Shown: positions 7,702-17,022, numbered from the stretch's first letter. The stretch is 64,000 nt of DNA from Paenibacillus sp. FSL R5-0623 (GCF_037974265.1 NZ_CP150233.1:6324001-6388000); one strand, 5' to 3'. Numbers and translations: made by a program. Notes: generated by a model from the letters alone, not told the origin.

Positions 7702-8361
7702 TTATGCGAATAATCCAGTTACCCAACTCCACAGTTTCACGGCCATATCCCACAGAAAGAATCTCGCTTCCGGTGTATCTCCCTGCACAGATGCCTCGGC
7801 ATCTCCTGGTTCAGCAGCTGCGGCCGATACCGTTGAAGGTTTCGCCAGTGCATCCCCAGTCCCTGCATCAATGAAGCACAGCGGCGGGAACAACACACAC
7901 CACCAGTTCTGACCTTTGCCTTCGCCCAGCGTGATCCGAACCGCTTCATAATCTCCGGCAGGATAGACGGTACCCCCATACAGCTTGGTCGGGAACGGAA
8001 CGGAACCCAGCTCCACCTGATACTCATAATTTAAACCACGACTGGCCAACTCTTCTCCTACTCTATTCTCAATCTCGGACAAATGCTCACGAATAACCTT
8101 GCGCGCTTCATCCAGATTTTGCGGATTCTCCAGTTCGGCTACCCACTCGCCCATCTGAGCAACGACAGCATCCCGAATCTCGCGTTTCACCAATTGATCT
8201 CCGGGTGCATCCGAGTTTGCTAGAATACGCAAGCGAATCGATTGTTCAGGAATTGCTGTGGCCGCCACAGCTGCATCCGTTTTCTGACCTTCCCACATCA
8301 TGATAATCATCATAAGACATACAATAATAAGTCCAATTTGCTTTACAATTCTTCTGCTCAT
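7702..8361 (-). CDS. spoIIR: stage II sporulation protein R
   Basis: Secreted signalling protein made in the forespore that triggers SpoIIGA to process pro-sigma-E in the mother cell. 219 aa with an N-terminal hydrophobic signal (IGLIIVCLMMIIMMW), the family hallmark SIRLRILANSDAPGDQLVKR and the conserved NWWCVLFPPLCFID motif. A low-complexity tail (residues 165-200) precedes a C-terminal hydrophobic end WSWVTGLFA. Ribosome binding site GAGGGGGAG, 6 nt from ATG. I could not find a convincing forespore sigma-F promoter. Position near prfA-prmC and sua5 follows Bacillus synteny. This gene is the main evidence that the organism forms endospores. Confidence 0.95.
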   Translation of the reverse strand: MSRRIVKQIGLIIVCLMMIIMMWEGQKTDAAVAATAIPEQSIRLRILANSDAPGDQLVKREIRDAVVAQMGEWVAELENPQNLDEARKVIREHLSEIENRVGEELASRGLNYEYQVELGSVPFPTKLYGGTVYPAGDYEAVRITLGEGKGQNWWCVLFPPLCFIDAGTGDALAKPSTVSAAAAEPGDAEASVQGDTPEARFFLWDMAVKLWSWVTGLFA

Positions 8362-8617
8362 TCCGTTCTCCCCCTCGGCTCTCTGATCACGTTGCCTGCA
8401 ACTCTCTCATGTCTATCAGTATGCCCGGTAGAGACGGAAGTAAACCTATCATTTGCAATAAATCTACTAAATCAATTCTATGATTTACATTCACTCACCA
8501 GTCATGCTAAAAAGGCTGATCTGCACCTGGTTAAAGGGCAAATCAACCTCTTCATTTCTAAGTACGATCACGTTATACACTCCACAGCTTCGCTTTTCAC
8601 CTACACCGACTCAACAG

Positions 8618-9838
8618 TTACACAGCACTTTTTTCTTTCTTGAGCATATTCCATAAACGTTCCGACAACGGGGGTTGCTGCTCCCCGATCAGAAGTTCAT
8701 CCTCCTCTTCTTGCCCGTACAACTTAATGCTCATGACTACACCGATGCAAGCCATATTAATAAGCAAAGAGGTGCCGCCGTAACTGATGAACGGTAACGT
8801 AATACCTGTGAGTGGCATCAGTCCGAGGAACGCCCCCACGTTCTCAAACACTTGATACAACAACATTCCGATAATACCTACAATGATGACGGGTCCCGCG
8901 CGATCTCTGCATGCCAGAGCAATCAGCACCATACGGTGGATCAGGATAAAGTACAACAGAATCAGTACGGATGCACCAACAAAGCCAAACTCCTCTGCGA
9001 TCACAACAAAAATGGAATCAGAATACGTATAGGGGACTCGTCCACTCTGAACGGATGTTCCTTGCAAATAACCTTTGCCGATGATGCCCCCTGAACCGAT
9101 GGCTAAACCTGCATTTTTCGTATGCCAGGAAGCTTTGGAGGTAGCCTTTTCCGGTACAAGCCAAGGATCAATCCGCTCCGCCCAATGCTCACGTTTTATC
9201 TTCTCAAGAAAAGTGAATACTTCATCATGGTAGAAGGTATAAGCTTTAACAAAGCCAAAAAACGTCACTCCCACAATCGCCAGTGCAATCAATGCGTGCT
9301 TCAGCCTCATATTTCCGATCCAGAATACCGCAGCCAAAATTACTACATACCCCAGCGCATTCCCCAAATCATTCTGAGCCATAACAAGGGCAAACGGAAT
9401 AAAAGCCCAGCAGCCAATCGGCACAATATCTCTCCAGAACTCCAGCGTGCTTCGTTGCCTCTTCACAATTAAATGGGCGAGGAACAGGATCATAATCATC
9501 TTGAACAGCTCTGCCGGTTGAAAAGAAAAATTGTCGCCCAGCTTCAGCCAGCCATTAGCATTATTGATCGAACTGCCCAGGACATTCGCAAGGATCAATA
9601 GGATGATCCCCAAGCCATACAAATAAAACGCATATTTCACGTATAACTTGTAATTCACAAGCCCGATCACAAGCACCGCGATGAACCCGGCCACATAGAA
9701 ATACATCGTTTTGACATGGTGATTCGCCAGGTTGGCATCTGTCTGCGTTCCGCTATAAATCGCAAATACACTAATAATCATGAGCAACAGCATTACAAAA
9801 AGAATCACACCGTCCATCTTTTTCAACATTCTCAACAT
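8618..9838 (-). CDS. RodA/FtsW/SpoVE-family peptidoglycan polymerase, paralogue 1
   Basis: SEDS-family membrane glycosyltransferase that polymerises lipid II, working with a class B PBP. About 406 aa with ten predicted helices; family motifs include FQPAELFK, QNDLGNALGYV, the extracellular ERIDPWLVPE loop, AIGSGGIIGKGYLQGTSVQSGRVPYTYSDSIF-type region, and LPFISYGGTSLL. The ATG at 9838 is chosen over the longer reading to 9901 because GGGGG lies 12 nt upstream. Paralogue 2 lies immediately upstream on the same strand. Sequence alone does not decide between elongation (RodA-like) and a sporulation role; PFISYGGTS and overall length favour RodA. Confidence 0.9.
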   Translation of the reverse strand: MLRMLKKMDGVILFVMLLLMIISVFAIYSGTQTDANLANHHVKTMYFYVAGFIAVLVIGLVNYKLYVKYAFYLYGLGIILLILANVLGSSINNANGWLKLGDNFSFQPAELFKMIMILFLAHLIVKRQRSTLEFWRDIVPIGCWAFIPFALVMAQNDLGNALGYVVILAAVFWIGNMRLKHALIALAIVGVTFFGFVKAYTFYHDEVFTFLEKIKREHWAERIDPWLVPEKATSKASWHTKNAGLAIGSGGIIGKGYLQGTSVQSGRVPYTYSDSIFVVIAEEFGFVGASVLILLYFILIHRMVLIALACRDRAGPVIIVGIIGMLLYQVFENVGAFLGLMPLTGITLPFISYGGTSLLINMACIGVVMSIKLYGQEEEDELLIGEQQPPLSERLWNMLKKEKSAV

Positions 9839-9982
9839 GACGCCGTCCATCCCCCTGAAATCTAGCATTCTATCATTTCCAATTGAACTCAATATTACCA
9901 TTGTATAAAAATGGATGATAAAATGGAAATCAGGATCGTTTCAGGCTAAAAAGTGAACTATTCAATGGCCTGAATTTACACC

Positions 9983-10032
9983 GTAAAAACAATAAAAACC
10001 CCAAAACATCCACCCAATGTAACTTGGGTTGG
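9983..10032 (-). terminator. Intrinsic terminator between the two SEDS genes
   Basis: CCACCCAA / TTGGGTTGG hairpin (10010-10032) followed on the minus strand by GATGTTTTGGGGTTTTTATTG. It lies 78 nt beyond the stop codon of the upstream paralogue, so the two genes are likely separate transcripts. Confidence 0.6.
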
Positions 10033-10109
10033 TCTGTTCCAGGGCTCTATAGTTATCTAGCTTATATACATAAATCTGACGTGTTATTTCACGGTTTGAT
10101 TCGAGAGCG

Positions 10110-11330
10110 TTATTGCTCCTGTTGCGACGGCTTGCGTCTTAGCAATTTCATCACCAAATCGGTAATACTTGGTTGTTCCGCAGAGCCAAGAATATCCTCG
10201 TTCTCTTCGGTGTGGACCTTAATACTCATTACAAGACCCATGCTGATCATGTTGATCATAATGGAGGTACCACCCGAACTGATAAACGGCAGCGTAATCC
10301 CTGTCAACGGCATCAGACCAATGAATGGACCAATATTAACAAAGATCTGGTAAAGCAGCATCGCTATAATCCCAACAATGAGATAAGGCCCCGCGCGATC
10401 CTTACACTCCAGTGCAATCAGCACAAGCCTGTGAATCAGGATAAAGTACAGGAGAAGCAGTACCGAGGCACCGATGAAACCAAATTCTTCCCCAATCTGC
10501 ACAAAGATGGAGTCAGCATAGGCCAGCGGCACCCGATTTGACTGAATCGTCGTGCCTTCCATATAGCCTTTGCCTGTAATCCCACCAGAACCAATCGCAA
10601 GCTTTGCATTATACGTCTGCCAGAGTACATCTCTTGAGGTCAGCTCTGGTACAAGCCAAGGGTCAAAACGATCCGCCCAGTGCGAACGTCCAATTTCATT
10701 CAGAAATTTAACAATCTCATCATGGTAATGAATATACGCCTGTGTACCACCGATAAAAGCAGCCACTGCGATCATAAAGCCAATGAGAGCATGCGTAAAT
10801 TTAATGTTACCAATCCATAGTAGGCCCACAAGAATGACTACATAGCTTAATGCATTTCCCAAGTCATTTTGAAGCAATACGAGTAGTAACGGCGGCAGAA
10901 CACAGAGCGAAATCGGAATAACGTCACGTCCAAAATAGAGCGGACGGTTCTTCTTTCGGGCCAAAAAGGCCGATAAAAACACAATTAGGCATAACTTGAA
11001 CAATTCAGCAGGCTGCAAACTGACCCCGAAGATGGACAGCCAACCTTTTGCACCATAATACTCCTTACCAAAGAACATAACGAATATGAGCAGGAGCATC
11101 CCCACGCCATAGATATATAAATAATTTTTGATTATGAATTTATAGTTAATCATCGACATCCCAAAAAAGACTACGAATCCCAAAATATAAAAGATCACTG
11201 CACTTTTCGGGAGTCCCTCCAGCTTTGGACGACCAAACGTTGTACTGTAAATCGACAAAATACTGATAACCATCAGAATAACCAGTATAAACACGATAGA
11301 ATAGTCTATCTTTTTAAATTTGTGCAGCAT
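10110..11330 (-). CDS. RodA/FtsW/SpoVE-family peptidoglycan polymerase, paralogue 2
   Basis: Second SEDS-family lipid II polymerase, closely similar to paralogue 1 throughout (LQPAELFK, QNDLGNALSYVVIL, DRFDPWLVPE, AIGSGGITGKGYMEGTTIQSNRVPL, LPFISSGGTSIM). The ATG at 11330 has GGGGGA about 10 nt upstream; an in-frame TTG at 11348 overlaps that site and is rejected. Note GITLPFISSGGTS here against GITLPFISYGGTS in paralogue 1. Tandem duplication inserted between spoIIR and prmC relative to Bacillus. A division of labour, for instance vegetative and sporulation roles, is an inference. Confidence 0.9.
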   Translation of the reverse strand: MLHKFKKIDYSIVFILVILMVISILSIYSTTFGRPKLEGLPKSAVIFYILGFVVFFGMSMINYKFIIKNYLYIYGVGMLLLIFVMFFGKEYYGAKGWLSIFGVSLQPAELFKLCLIVFLSAFLARKKNRPLYFGRDVIPISLCVLPPLLLVLLQNDLGNALSYVVILVGLLWIGNIKFTHALIGFMIAVAAFIGGTQAYIHYHDEIVKFLNEIGRSHWADRFDPWLVPELTSRDVLWQTYNAKLAIGSGGITGKGYMEGTTIQSNRVPLAYADSIFVQIGEEFGFIGASVLLLLYFILIHRLVLIALECKDRAGPYLIVGIIAMLLYQIFVNIGPFIGLMPLTGITLPFISSGGTSIMINMISMGLVMSIKVHTEENEDILGSAEQPSITDLVMKLLRRKPSQQEQ

Positions 11331-11415
11331 GTAATTATGTTCCCCCAAGCATTCAGAAATCTTCGGTATATCTCATTGTAGAGGATTTCACGGCAAAAAG
11401 AAAACCCGCGGAACC

Positions 11416-12321
11416 TTACATTTTCGTCACCTGTTCCGAAGTACGAACACCCAGGACATGCCGCTCGATTCCGGCAAGGTCCGGTACAATGATAATTTCC
11501 GGCCAATGTCCCGCCGATTCAAGCAGAGCTGCGATGTCGCGAGCCTGCCCTTGGCCCAGCTCAAAACCAATGATCTGCGGCGGCGCAGGCAACAGCGCCA
11601 ACTGCTCCAGCATGATACGGTACGGTGCAAGCCCGTCCGGACCGCCGTCCAATGCCATGCGCGGCTCATGATCGCGCACCTCTTGCTGTAACCCGGCGAT
11701 ATCTGCCGCCGGGATGTATGGCGGGTTGGACACCAGGATATCCACCCGTGCCCCGGCGAACGGGGCCAGCAGATCGCCTTCACGGAAGTCGATCTGTACC
11801 CCGTTCGCGGCCGCGTTCCGCGCGGCCACTTGCAGGGCAGCCGCCGAGAGATCCCCGGCGCCGACCTGCCAGCGCGGGCGCAGTGAAGCCATCGTCACCG
11901 CGATGGCGCCACTGCCCGTGCCGATATCGACGGCGAGCGGAGCGCCGTCAGGAAACACGCGGTCGGCTTCGCGCAGCACAGCCTCGACCAACAGCTCGGT
12001 CTCCGGCCGCGGAATCAGCACGGCCGGCGTGACCTCGAACAGCAGCCCATAGAATTCCTGGCTGCCGATAATGTATTGCGCCGGCTCACCCGCAGCCTTG
12101 CGCGTGACGGCGTCCTCCCAGCGGCTGCGATGCTCGCTGGGAAAAGGCTCCGGCTGCATCATGTAATACGCGGCGCCATAAACGCCGAGTATATGTTCCA
12201 GCAGCAGCCGAGCATTGTTTTGCGGCTCGTACACGCCGCACTTCTCCAAAAAAGAGGAAGCCTCCACGAAGGCTTCCCGACAGCTCTGTTCCGGCGTCAT
12301 GACAAACTGCGCGCGGGTCAC
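11416..12321 (-). CDS. prmC: release factor glutamine N5-methyltransferase
   Basis: Methylates the Gln of the GGQ motif in release factors RF1 and RF2. 301 aa with an N-terminal helical RF-binding domain, SAM motif DIGTGSGAIAVTMA and the catalytic NPPY motif (LVSNPPYIPAADIAG). GTG start with GGAG 8 nt upstream, located within the end of prfA's 3' region; only 3 nt separate the two genes, so they are co-transcribed, matching enzyme and substrate. Unusually GC-rich between about 11600 and 12200 compared with prfA. Confidence 0.95.
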   Translation of the reverse strand: MTRAQFVMTPEQSCREAFVEASSFLEKCGVYEPQNNARLLLEHILGVYGAAYYMMQPEPFPSEHRSRWEDAVTRKAAGEPAQYIIGSQEFYGLLFEVTPAVLIPRPETELLVEAVLREADRVFPDGAPLAVDIGTGSGAIAVTMASLRPRWQVGAGDLSAAALQVAARNAAANGVQIDFREGDLLAPFAGARVDILVSNPPYIPAADIAGLQQEVRDHEPRMALDGGPDGLAPYRIMLEQLALLPAPPQIIGFELGQGQARDIAALLESAGHWPEIIIVPDLAGIERHVLGVRTSEQVTKM

Positions 12322-12324
12322 AGA

Positions 12325-13392
12325 TTATTCTCCTCTATCCATCAACTCGGTCTGCTGAGCAATCGTCAGTGCAGACAAGATATCTTCAATCTCCCCGTTC
12401 ATGATCTGATCCAGCTTGTGCATCGTCAGACCGATACGGTGATCCGTCACACGGCTTTGCGGGAAATTGTACGTACGAATACGCTCACTGCGGTCGCCTG
12501 TTCCCACTTTGCTCTTCCGCTCAACAGAGATCTTTGCTTCCTCTTCCATACGTTTCATATCGAAGATACGTGTACGCAGAACCTGCAACGCTTTTTCCTT
12601 GTTGGAGTTCTGTGATTTTCCATCCTGACATGTCGCCACGATTCCCGTTGGAACGTGCGTTACCCGTACTGCGGATTTTGTGGTATTAACCGATTGTCCA
12701 CCAGCACCACTGGAACAGAAGGTATCAACACGGATGTCTTTGTCATGAATTTCAATATCAAAATCTTCGGCTTCAGGCATAACCGCAACCGTTGAAGTTG
12801 ACGTATGAATACGTCCGCCGGATTCGGTTGTTGGAATACGCTGCACACGGTGTGCGCCACTTTCATATTTCATTTTGCTGTATGCGCCGCGTCCGTTGAT
12901 CAGGAAAACAACCTCTTTGAATCCACCGAGATCATTTGTGTTAACGTCCATCAGCTCTACACGCCAGCCTTGTGCATCTGCATAACGTGTGTACATCCGA
13001 TACAGATCTGCTGCAAACAACGCTGCTTCATCTCCACCAGCTGCTCCGCGAATCTCAACAATAACGTTTTTGTCGTCATTCGGATCTTTTGGCAACATGA
13101 GTACACGAATCAATTCGTCCAGTTCCTTCTGGCGAGTGCTCAGTTCGTCAATTTCCATTTTGACCATTTCACGCATCTCATCATCCAGTTTCTCACCCTG
13201 CATTTCCTTTGCAGCTTCGAGATCCTGACTTACCTGTTTGTATTCATTGTACGCTTCATAAGTTGGTTGCAGATCGGATTGTTCTTTGGAGTATTCCCGC
13301 AGCTTTTTGTTGTCACTTGCCACATCCGGGTCACACAAAAGCTCGCTCAACTTGTCATAACGGTCGGCTAACGCCTGTAATTTATCCAACAT
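12325..13392 (-). CDS. prfA: peptide chain release factor 1
   Basis: Recognises UAG and UAA at the ribosomal A site and triggers peptide release. 355 aa, normal length. The GGQ catalytic motif sits in CSSGAGGQSVNTTKSAVRVTH and the codon-recognition PxT-type motif in the HRVQRIPTTESGGRIHTS segment. ATG start with GAGGTGA 7 nt upstream. First gene of the prfA-prmC pair. Confidence 0.97.
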   Translation of the reverse strand: MLDKLQALADRYDKLSELLCDPDVASDNKKLREYSKEQSDLQPTYEAYNEYKQVSQDLEAAKEMQGEKLDDEMREMVKMEIDELSTRQKELDELIRVLMLPKDPNDDKNVIVEIRGAAGGDEAALFAADLYRMYTRYADAQGWRVELMDVNTNDLGGFKEVVFLINGRGAYSKMKYESGAHRVQRIPTTESGGRIHTSTSTVAVMPEAEDFDIEIHDKDIRVDTFCSSGAGGQSVNTTKSAVRVTHVPTGIVATCQDGKSQNSNKEKALQVLRTRIFDMKRMEEEAKISVERKSKVGTGDRSERIRTYNFPQSRVTDHRIGLTMHKLDQIMNGEIEDILSALTIAQQTELMDRGE

Positions 13393-13800
13393 GTATAGTC
13401 ACCTCACACATTATTTTGTCCATGCAAAAATCGTTTTTAATAATTATTTCGGTTTCATTATTCATAACATCTATAATCTATATTCCACAACGCACAGGAT
13501 TCTCACCGAATCCCCTGACCGCAGCATGTATTCACATTCCTGTATGATCGACGTATAACATCGCTACAACGTCATCAAATCCTTTACTTTTAAAGTGAAA
13601 TCAAGTAATCGCGTACCCTGTATGAAACTCGCTTAAGCTCATCTGTTACAGCGCGAATTTTAACGTGGTATACGACTCTTAATTATAGCATATTCTTAGG
13701 GTTCTGAATAGTAACTGTTCCGCATGCGGATGAACTAATTTTTGGTGCTGCGAAATACAAAATGAAATTGTTGTTCGATGTTGTTCCGAAATGTAAAATA

Positions 13801-13829
13801 AACAAAAGCCACGATGCGCTAACATCGTG
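13801..13829 (-). terminator. Terminator-like hairpin, probable end of ychF transcript
   Basis: CACGATG (13810-13816) / CATCGTG (13823-13829). On the minus strand the hairpin is followed by GCTTTTGTTTATTTT. It is about 200 nt past the ychF stop codon. Confidence 0.65.
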
Positions 13830-13883
13830 ACTTCTCTAACAAAGGCCGGTGAGCGACCACGGCGAATTTCAATCAAACGAATG

Positions 13884-13930
13884 AAAAACCACCGGATTGC
13901 AAGGTGACCAACCTATTCCCGGTAGTTTTT
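13884..13930. terminator. Second hairpin past ychF, possibly bidirectional terminator
   Basis: AAAAACCACCGG (13884-13895) pairs with CCGGTAGTTTTT (13919-13930) with one mismatch. A-rich and T-rich flanks allow termination on either strand. With the 13801-13829 hairpin it brackets 54 nt. Confidence 0.55.
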
Positions 13931-14027
13931 CTTGTTCCGCGCTACTTTCCACGCACAAAGACCCCACGAACTTCACGAGAAGGTCGCAGGGTCATGTTAT
14001 TGAATCTACATATAAAGGTGTAACAAC

Positions 14028-15128
14028 TTATACGTTGAAACGGAAGTGCATAACGTCGCCGTCATTTACAACGTACTCTTTACCTTCAAGACGAAGTTGT
14101 CCGCGCTCTTTAGCACCGTTCATGGAACCCGCTGCAACCAGATCGTCGTAGGAAACCACTTCTGCTCGGATGAATCCGCGTTCGAAGTCGGTGTGAATGA
14201 CACCGGCTGCGCCAGGCGCTTTGGTACCCTTACGAATTGTCCAAGCACGAACTTCCTGTACACCTGCTGTGAAGTATGTGTACAGACCGAGCAATTTGTA
14301 AGCCGCTTTGATCAACAGGTTCAGACCGGAATCCTCGATACCGAGTTCTTCCAGGAACATTTGTTTATCTTCGCCTTCCAGCTCGGAGATCTCTTCTTCA
14401 ACCTTCGCACTGATTGGCACCACTTCTGCGTTCTCAGCAGCTGCGAATTCTCTTACTTTTTGCACGTAAGCATTGTTCGCCACATCGCCGATTTCGTCCT
14501 CAGCTACATTGGCTGCGTACAGAACAGGCTTCAGGGTAAGCAAGTGCAGATCGCGCACGATCAGAAGCTCATCATCCGTAAGTTCCATGCTGCGTGCTGG
14601 CTTGTCATCGTACAGAACAGCCTTCACTCTCTCCAACACTTCTACTTCTTGAGAGGCAGTCTTGTTGCCGCCCTTCATGTTTTTCTTGGAGCGATCGATT
14701 TTCTTCTCAACACTCTCGATATCGGCCAGGATCAGCTCCAGATTGATTGTCTGGATGTCGCTTACCGGGTCAATTTTGCCATCGACGTGTGTAATGTTCT
14801 CATCTACAAAGCAACGTACCACGTGTACAATCGCATCTACTTCACGAATGTGGGCAAGGAACTTGTTACCCAGACCTTCGCCTTTGCTCGCACCGCGAAC
14901 AAGACCAGCGATATCTACAAACTCAAACGCCGTTGGTACTGTTTTCTTAGGTACAACGAGTTCTGTCAGTTTGTCCAAACGCTCATCGGGTACTTCAACG
15001 ATCCCCACGTTAGGGTCAATCGTACAGAACGGATAGTTTGCCGATTCGGCACCTGCTTGTGTAATTGCATTAAACAATGTAGATTTACCTACGTTAGGCA
15101 AACCCACGATTCCAGCTTTCAAAGCCAT
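14028..15128 (-). CDS. ychF: redox-regulated ATPase YchF (Obg-family)
   Basis: P-loop protein of the OBG family that binds ribosomes and hydrolyses ATP rather than GTP. 366 aa, normal length. G1 motif GLPNVGKSTLFNAIT at the N-terminus, then FVDIAGLVRGASKGEGLGNKFLAHIREVD (G3 and switch), a coiled-coil segment around residues 130-185, and a C-terminal TGS-like domain ending in YVVNDGDVMHFRFNV. Start ATG has TGAGGAG upstream. No operon partner is evident. Confidence 0.96.
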   Translation of the reverse strand: MALKAGIVGLPNVGKSTLFNAITQAGAESANYPFCTIDPNVGIVEVPDERLDKLTELVVPKKTVPTAFEFVDIAGLVRGASKGEGLGNKFLAHIREVDAIVHVVRCFVDENITHVDGKIDPVSDIQTINLELILADIESVEKKIDRSKKNMKGGNKTASQEVEVLERVKAVLYDDKPARSMELTDDELLIVRDLHLLTLKPVLYAANVAEDEIGDVANNAYVQKVREFAAAENAEVVPISAKVEEEISELEGEDKQMFLEELGIEDSGLNLLIKAAYKLLGLYTYFTAGVQEVRAWTIRKGTKAPGAAGVIHTDFERGFIRAEVVSYDDLVAAGSMNGAKERGQLRLEGKEYVVNDGDVMHFRFNV

Positions 15129-15320
15129 GTATATGACAACTCCTCATTGATTACTTGTTCGGTATGGATAATCCTATACATTATATATGACAAACCTCAA
15201 GGCATCAAGGAACTTCGCCAATTCGACCAGAGTCCCTTCCGCTTCCCGAAATCCCCAGTTAATGCGGATAATTCGTTTTGCGCAGATCTTAAGTTTGGCC
15301 TAGATTATCTGCTATTAGGT

Positions 15321-15791
15321 TTACCCTTTAATTTCCTTGTACATGGTTAGATCCGTTACCTCATATCCCATCTTCCGATACAGGCTGCTCGCCCGCACAT
15401 TATGTCCAAACACATGCAAACCAATACGATCCACGCCAAGGCTCAAGGCCGTCTGTTCAAGCGCCTCCATCGTCTCTGTTCCATACCCTTTACCGCGGTG
15501 TGCTTCTTCAACCACAATATCCAGCAAAAAAGCATCCTTCCCACGACGATTATCCGTGATGTTAAACCAGATATACCCTACATTGCCGTCCACAGGATGC
15601 ACCAGATTGTAGAGATATGCTCCGGGTGTGTTTAAGCCTTCTGGCAGATAACGTTCATAAGATTCCTCGGCCAGTTGCTGCGCCTCTTCCTCAGCCCAGG
15701 TGCCCGCTTCTACTTTTTCCTGTGCAAAGTCTTTAATCGATCGAATGCGAAAACTCGCATAATCTTCCTGATTCATTGGAGAAAGTTCCAA
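15321..15791 (-). CDS. GNAT-family N-acetyltransferase
   Basis: Small acetyl-CoA-dependent acetyltransferase, substrate unknown. 156 aa; motif A (DIVVEEAHRGKGYGTETMEAL) carries the R-x-x-G-x-G/A acetyl-CoA loop, and GLHVFGHNVRASSLYRKMGYEV is the usual C-terminal strand-helix. Starts with TTG preceded by AAGGAGGGG at 6 nt. Stands alone between ychF and the two small exported proteins. Similar proteins modify amino acids, antibiotics or ribosomal proteins; nothing here decides between them. Confidence 0.88.
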   Translation of the reverse strand: MELSPMNQEDYASFRIRSIKDFAQEKVEAGTWAEEEAQQLAEESYERYLPEGLNTPGAYLYNLVHPVDGNVGYIWFNITDNRRGKDAFLLDIVVEEAHRGKGYGTETMEALEQTALSLGVDRIGLHVFGHNVRASSLYRKMGYEVTDLTMYKEIKG

Positions 15792-16004
15792 GTTATTCCC
15801 CTCCTTATTAAGAGTGATCTTAATTATGTATGAACTCTGTGCAGTCCTTTTTGCACTACTAGTATCTTATTGTATCCTGTTCTCCCGTTTAGCGCATGAA
15901 GTTATTCTGACGATTTGAATTCAAATTTCATATTATCCATTTTGTTTATAACTATTGATCTCTTTGAAGCGTTTATACCTCATGAAGGAAAGGAGTGGGT
16001 CATA

Positions 16005-16439
16005 TTGAACACACGTCGCCGATTCTCCAAAAGGAAAATGATTATCTTGTCCGCTATCATACTCGGAATCGCCATCGTCGCTTTTATGAGCTTTCTGAAT
16101 GCAATTGATCCCTTTCGCCACTTAAGGATCACGATCCACAATCAATCCGACTATGACCTCACCAATATTCAGGCTAGCCTAGTCCAAGGCGACAACTCGT
16201 TAAACAACAATGAGAGTGGCTCCACCTACATATTCGAGAAGGATATTCCCAGCGGAGCAAACGTGAAATTCGCCCCGCAGCTGAAACTTTCCGGGGAGGG
16301 GGCCGTCTCCCTTGCGTTTACAGACAGCCGCGGTAAAACCTATAACAAAACGGTTTGCGGTTATACGGAATACTTATCCGGCAATTCATACGTCACTGTT
16401 ACCAATGAGAATGTAACCGTGAAAGAGGAATGTATGTAA
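16005..16439 (+). CDS. hypothetical single-span membrane protein
   Basis: Not recognised. The TTG at 16005 is chosen because AGGAAAGGAG lies a few nt upstream, although the frame is open further back to 15915. The 144-aa protein begins with a basic RRRFSKRK stretch, then one membrane helix (MIILSAIILGIAIVAFMSFL), and an outside domain of about 105 residues with Asn/Ser/Thr-rich, beta-type sequence, including ITIHNQSDYDLTNIQASLV and two cysteines (VCGY and the third-last residue of EECM) that could pair. It may form an operon with the next gene, 75 nt downstream. Confidence 0.7.
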   Translation: MNTRRRFSKRKMIILSAIILGIAIVAFMSFLNAIDPFRHLRITIHNQSDYDLTNIQASLVQGDNSLNNNESGSTYIFEKDIPSGANVKFAPQLKLSGEGAVSLAFTDSRGKTYNKTVCGYTEYLSGNSYVTVTNENVTVKEECM

Positions 16440-16514
16440 TCATTCGGCAACATAATTATATAAGTAATTGGAACATCCTCATTACATACTAAAAGCATAG
16501 AGGAGGAAATTACA

Positions 16515-16967
16515 TTGTCATTAAACATAATTTTAGGTGCAGGCTTAGCTTTCTCTATATTACTTTCTGCACATCCAGATAGTGCTGTTGGATTAGTGGA
16601 TAGAGCGAAAGATGCTTTTACTAACCCTCCAATCACTGTGGAAAACTCTAATGATCCGATTGTTGCTCCATTGAATATACAACTTATAAGACCATTCAAT
16701 TACAGTAGTTACAGTGCATATGAAAAATCATTCACATTGGATTCTGACAATGGAGAGACTTCTAATCTTTGGATTAACAACACTAGTACGGATACTATTT
16801 ATGCCAAACTTACTGTGGGCAATCTTTCCCCAATTGATATTCCAATCAAAAAAGGGACTCAAAAAACAACAAGAATAGGTGTCATAGGCACAACAAACGT
16901 CAAAGTTTATATCTATAGTTCAACAGGTCATAAAATGGATATGAATATCAGTGCCCGACAATTTTAA
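16515..16967 (+). CDS. hypothetical exported protein
   Basis: Not recognised. TTG start with GAGGAGGA 7 nt upstream. 150 aa: an N-terminal hydrophobic segment (LNIILGAGLAFSILLS) that could be a signal peptide, then a beta-rich domain with SNLWINNTSTDTIYAKLTVG and VYIYSSTGHKMDMNISARQF. The coding region is clearly more AT-rich than its neighbours, suggesting acquisition from elsewhere. Followed by a strong terminator, which ends a probable two-gene unit with the upstream membrane protein. Confidence 0.72.
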   Translation: MSLNIILGAGLAFSILLSAHPDSAVGLVDRAKDAFTNPPITVENSNDPIVAPLNIQLIRPFNYSSYSAYEKSFTLDSDNGETSNLWINNTSTDTIYAKLTVGNLSPIDIPIKKGTQKTTRIGVIGTTNVKVYIYSSTGHKMDMNISARQF

Positions 16968-16971
16968 TATT

Positions 16972-17022
16972 AAAAATAGTGTAGAGGATATTTCTTAATG
17001 AAATATCCTCTACACTATTTTT
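16972..17022. terminator. Strong bidirectional terminator
   Basis: Perfect 23-bp inverted repeat (arms 16972-16994 and 17000-17022, loop of 5 nt) with A5 and T5 ends, directly behind the exported protein gene and before the convergent idi gene. Confidence 0.93.

Larger units (their letters stand above)
13393..14027. other. 635-bp intergenic region between prfA and ychF
   Basis: No coding sequence that I can support. It holds two terminator-like hairpins at its right side (listed separately), a GGATTC/GAATCC hairpin near 13498, and a perfect 12-bp palindrome TCCGCATGCGGA (13719-13730). The prfA promoter must lie here but I cannot place it with confidence. Confidence 0.6.

Noticed and set aside
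8362..8460. Forespore sigma-F promoter before spoIIR
   Set aside because: A GCATA is present but no acceptable -10 at the required spacing.
13831..13935. tRNA or small RNA between the two hairpins past ychF
   Set aside because: No cloverleaf, no CCA end or T-loop sequence; only terminator-like stems.
14046..15350. 434-codon open frame on the plus strand
   Set aside because: Antisense to ychF; composition is an artefact of the real gene's codon use.
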